This document shows positions 61,366-64,000 of a stretch of DNA of 64,000 nt, piece after piece (position 1 is the stretch's first letter; each line of letters begins with the position of its first letter). The notes under the pieces were generated by a model. It worked only from the letters and a program-made list of their open reading frames with translations, made no database searches and was not told the DNA's origin. The position numbers were made by a program, and so were the translations under genes. This DNA is from Cladopsammia gracilis (lineage: Eukaryota > Cnidaria > Anthozoa > Scleractinia > Dendrophylliidae): positions 498,501 to 562,500 of the forward strand of contig JAJGOT010000323.1 of NCBI GenBank assembly GCA_022457155.1. The letters are read 5' to 3'.

Positions 61366-64000
61366 TATTTAACTCGTCCGAAGGCAAGCCGTACGAAAAT
61401 TTTCGGCGAGTGACCAGCCAGATTCAGTCCGTAAAAAATATGGTTATCAGCGAGAATCGAAAGTGACAAGTCATAGTAATAATTCGGCTGACACGAGCAA
61501 GACAAACAAACGAGAATTGAGCGAGAACTGCAAGACATAATAATAATAATAAAACATGATAAATGTGACCTTCCACGGGAAAACGTACACTAAACAGTTA
61601 TCTGTTAAACGGCCTAAAAGCGTTTGATCGCAGTTCGGAAACTGCGTTAAAATGGTTTAGGAAAGCATTAGAAGCGTTGGAAAAACCGTTCGAATTTTCA
61701 TCCATGCCATTTGAAGCGTTTATAAAAAAAGCGTACAAAACTTTTTTCCAGGCCGTTGACGCGTTGAAAGCGTTAGGAAAGTCGTTCAAATTATTCGTTC
61801 GGTCCACAGAGTTTAATACTTTACAAAGTCGTTTGAACAAAACATTTAAACAGCAGTTTTAAGGCTTACCTTCTCTGTAGTTTGATTTGACTTCTTCGTT
61901 CTTTGTTCTCGTGAATATTCGACAAAATATCGCCGACATTTCGAGAGTGCTTTCGCATCGTTCACATGATAACTCGCACACGAAAATTCGCAAAGCAAAT
62001 TTAAAAAAAGAAGCGAATTTTTAGAAATTTCGCTGAAACGAAACGAAACACCGGTGAACTTTCCTGCCGAAAATACAAAGTGTTGCAGCGCCAGTTCGCT
62101 TAAACAAAGATTGTTTGGTATAAAACGCGTCGTGAACTTAAATATTTGAAGAAAACGTGATATAAATCTATCTTTCTGTTTTAACAATTCGAAATTAGCG
62201 TTGTTTTCCGCTTTGTAATCATTGTTACTCAACTGGTGCACTGATTCTTTTTGGAGACAGATCTTTTTGTCAATACTAAAAACACGCAAATCTCTCCGCG
62301 CTGAAATGTGATCTGCACAGTTTTTGACATCATGTTATGCTAATTTATTGCTGAAATTTTGACCAACTTGTGAAAACACCAGACAGCTCATCCGATGAAT
62401 AAAATGACCCATTCCGTTTTATAAATCCAAATCGAATGATAAAACTCCAAAACGTCAATTTGTTCGAACAACTTTTTGAATGTTTGGCAGTATTTATCCA
62501 AAGCCGATGACCGAATGGTCAGAAACTACATCTGTATTAAATACAAGTACTATTCTACATCTCCAAACGGCTGGGAAAGCGGCAGTGCGGGAAGAATACA
62601 AGTAAACACGATTACTGATTTCCCGCCGTCGCTTTCACTTGGAGAAAAAATAATTCGTTGCATGAGAACAATCTTGCAATTTATCGTCATAACAATGTGT
62701 GACCAAAAAGTGCTGTGACACGAGCAAGATGAAAATAATGTTTCCCGGGAATATTTACATAACGCCGTTAGGCCCAAATTAAGGCACAATTTAGGCACAA
62801 CTTAGGCACAGCTTAGGCACTGCTTAGGCACAGCTTAGGCATGAAAAAAGGCTAGACATGCACACTTCATGCACAACTTGGGCACACTTTATGCACAACT
62901 TGTTCGTGCCAAGGCACACTGTAGAATCCGTAATTCGATCCTACGTACAACGAAACGTATTTTTATGTAAAACTAGACGCTTTATGAGCGTAAACTGGGC
63001 TACCCGTATGTATTTATACAAATCGAAGCCTATTCAGTTTAATGTACTTACCGCTCTTGATGAAAAAAAAAGGCCTATATCTGAATTTCCTGGTGGTTGT
63101 TATTAGTTTGAGTTATCTTGTATCTAGCTAAATTTATCTTTGTAACTGGTTTGTGTTTCCGACTCTTGAAGCCGTGAATCTTTTATTTTGCCTGCTCCGG
63201 ACCCGGGGTCAAAGCAACTTTTCGAATTGAAAGTTTTGACATATTCCCGCCATTATCATAATAAAAAATTGAATAAAACTTGTCAATTTAATCAAAGTTA
63301 ACGAGAGAATTGATAATTCTGGAGGAGAAAAACAAATTTAGCCCTTTGAATCAAATATACTTTTTCAGTTGTGGTAAAAAATTTTCGCAATTTGCATAAT
63401 GTCAAAAGTAATTTGAAACCTTTCAGTAACACAACGTGACCATTTCATAAAACATAAGTTTTATTCCTCTATATCTGTAACACAGAAAAGAAAATTAAAT
63501 GAAAAAGTGATCGCTTTAAGGTTATTTTCGCCCGAGAAACATTCACTAGCGCGAGCGAAACTCATGATGACTGGTTTCTCAGAAACAGTACAGCATTCGG
63601 TGGAAAATCTTCAAATCTTCTCGAGTCTTTTTCAGCAACGCGATTGTTTGACAACGAGAAATCTGAGAAATGGATCACAAGACACGTGCAGTTTCAGGGA
63701 CCGCGCAGAGGGAGGGGCTGGGGGGGGGGCTTTAGCCCCCCCACTTTTTTGCAAGAATAAAAATAAATTAAACAAAAAATAATTTAACAAAAGTAACGGA
63801 GTGAAAAATTATAAAAAATCGTTATGTACCAGTCAATTCCAAGACCGCCCATCCCCCCCCCGGGCATACCCCGGGCATTTGACGAGAGGTTAGCTCCGCA
63901 TGGTGGGGCATTTGACGTGAAACGAGGCCCGACGGGGCGGGCATTTGACTTCAACAAAAACGTTGTTCAGCGGTCGCGGTAAAAGATTTCATATAAATCC
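61366..64000. other. Right-edge region, no gene supported
   Basis: Bases ~61600-61860 have recurring AAAGCGTTNGAA-like words. The longest frame (minus strand, 61846-62289, 147 codons) is Phe/Ser/Lys-rich, without a known domain, and crosses what looks like repeat sequence. Bases 63710-63740 have a G-run plus complementary C-run (GGGGGGGGCTTTAGCCCCCC), and 63890-63955 repeat GGGCATTTGAC three times. If the GTPBP2-like gene continues, this is its intron 8. Confidence 0.5.
62769..62845 (+). repeat. ~11-bp tandem repeat TTAGGCACAAC
   Basis: About six or seven units of TTAGGCACA(A/G)C; related GGGCACAC/ATGCACAACTT words continue to ~62915. Confidence 0.85.

Noticed and set aside
61846..62289. 147-codon minus-strand frame
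   Set aside because: No recognisable domain, AT-driven composition, no splice or start context worth noting. Kept only as a remark in the right-edge entry; a homology search could overturn this.

Overview
This is a repeat-rich, intron-rich piece of an animal nuclear genome, most likely from an anthozoan cnidarian such as a stony coral. That assignment is inference. It rests on metazoan genes with many small GT-AG exons, an exon of the PAN/apple type common in cnidarian secreted proteins, and a dense load of short inverted-repeat elements of kinds usual in corals. There is no sign of operons, bacterial genes, CRISPR arrays or an intact virus.

Layout, left to right. Bases 1-2936 hold a tandem array of a ~1.13 kb unit that carries a near-perfect 49-bp hairpin. 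Bases 2980-3531 are a foldback element built almost entirely from GCGATCG-like words. A one-exon FAM167-family gene lies on the minus strand (4756-5124). Next comes a frameshifted RecQ-like helicase pseudogene (5567-5974). The plus-strand gene for XPD/ERCC2, the TFIIH helicase, is complete: 27 exons, 759 codons, 7452-26876. Its introns hold many transposable-element remnants, several of them nested.

Bases 26877-33583 are intergenic. They hold a Penelope-like retroelement remnant between 103-bp inverted arms, a 1.5-kb duplication separated by a ~43-bp minisatellite, a broken PAN-domain exon, and a small orphan minus-strand ORF. Two tandem BEN-domain genes follow on the plus strand (33584-39911 and 43224-45897). 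They share exon structure: a short acidic first exon, a basic AT-hook-like second exon, and a large last exon with Pro/Gln-rich, helical and BEN regions. The second copy has gained a nine-unit coding minisatellite. LINE 3'-end remnants and nested miniature transposons fill the space up to a GTPBP2-like translational GTPase gene. That gene starts at 49356, and its first eight exons run to 59007; the rest must lie beyond the window or inside a very large intron. The last 5 kb hold an inverted-repeat element, a ~30-copy 36-bp satellite and other repeats.

The genes do not form an evident functional cluster: DNA repair/transcription (ERCC2), chromatin (BEN pair) and translation quality control (GTPBP2) are simply neighbours. 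The most notable points are the BEN tandem duplication with its coding repeat expansion, two hammerhead-ribozyme-like cores in retroelement remnants, element insertions whose empty sites can be read from second copies in the same window, and a tRNA-derived SINE with an exact 13-bp target duplication. All coordinates and splice sites were read by eye.
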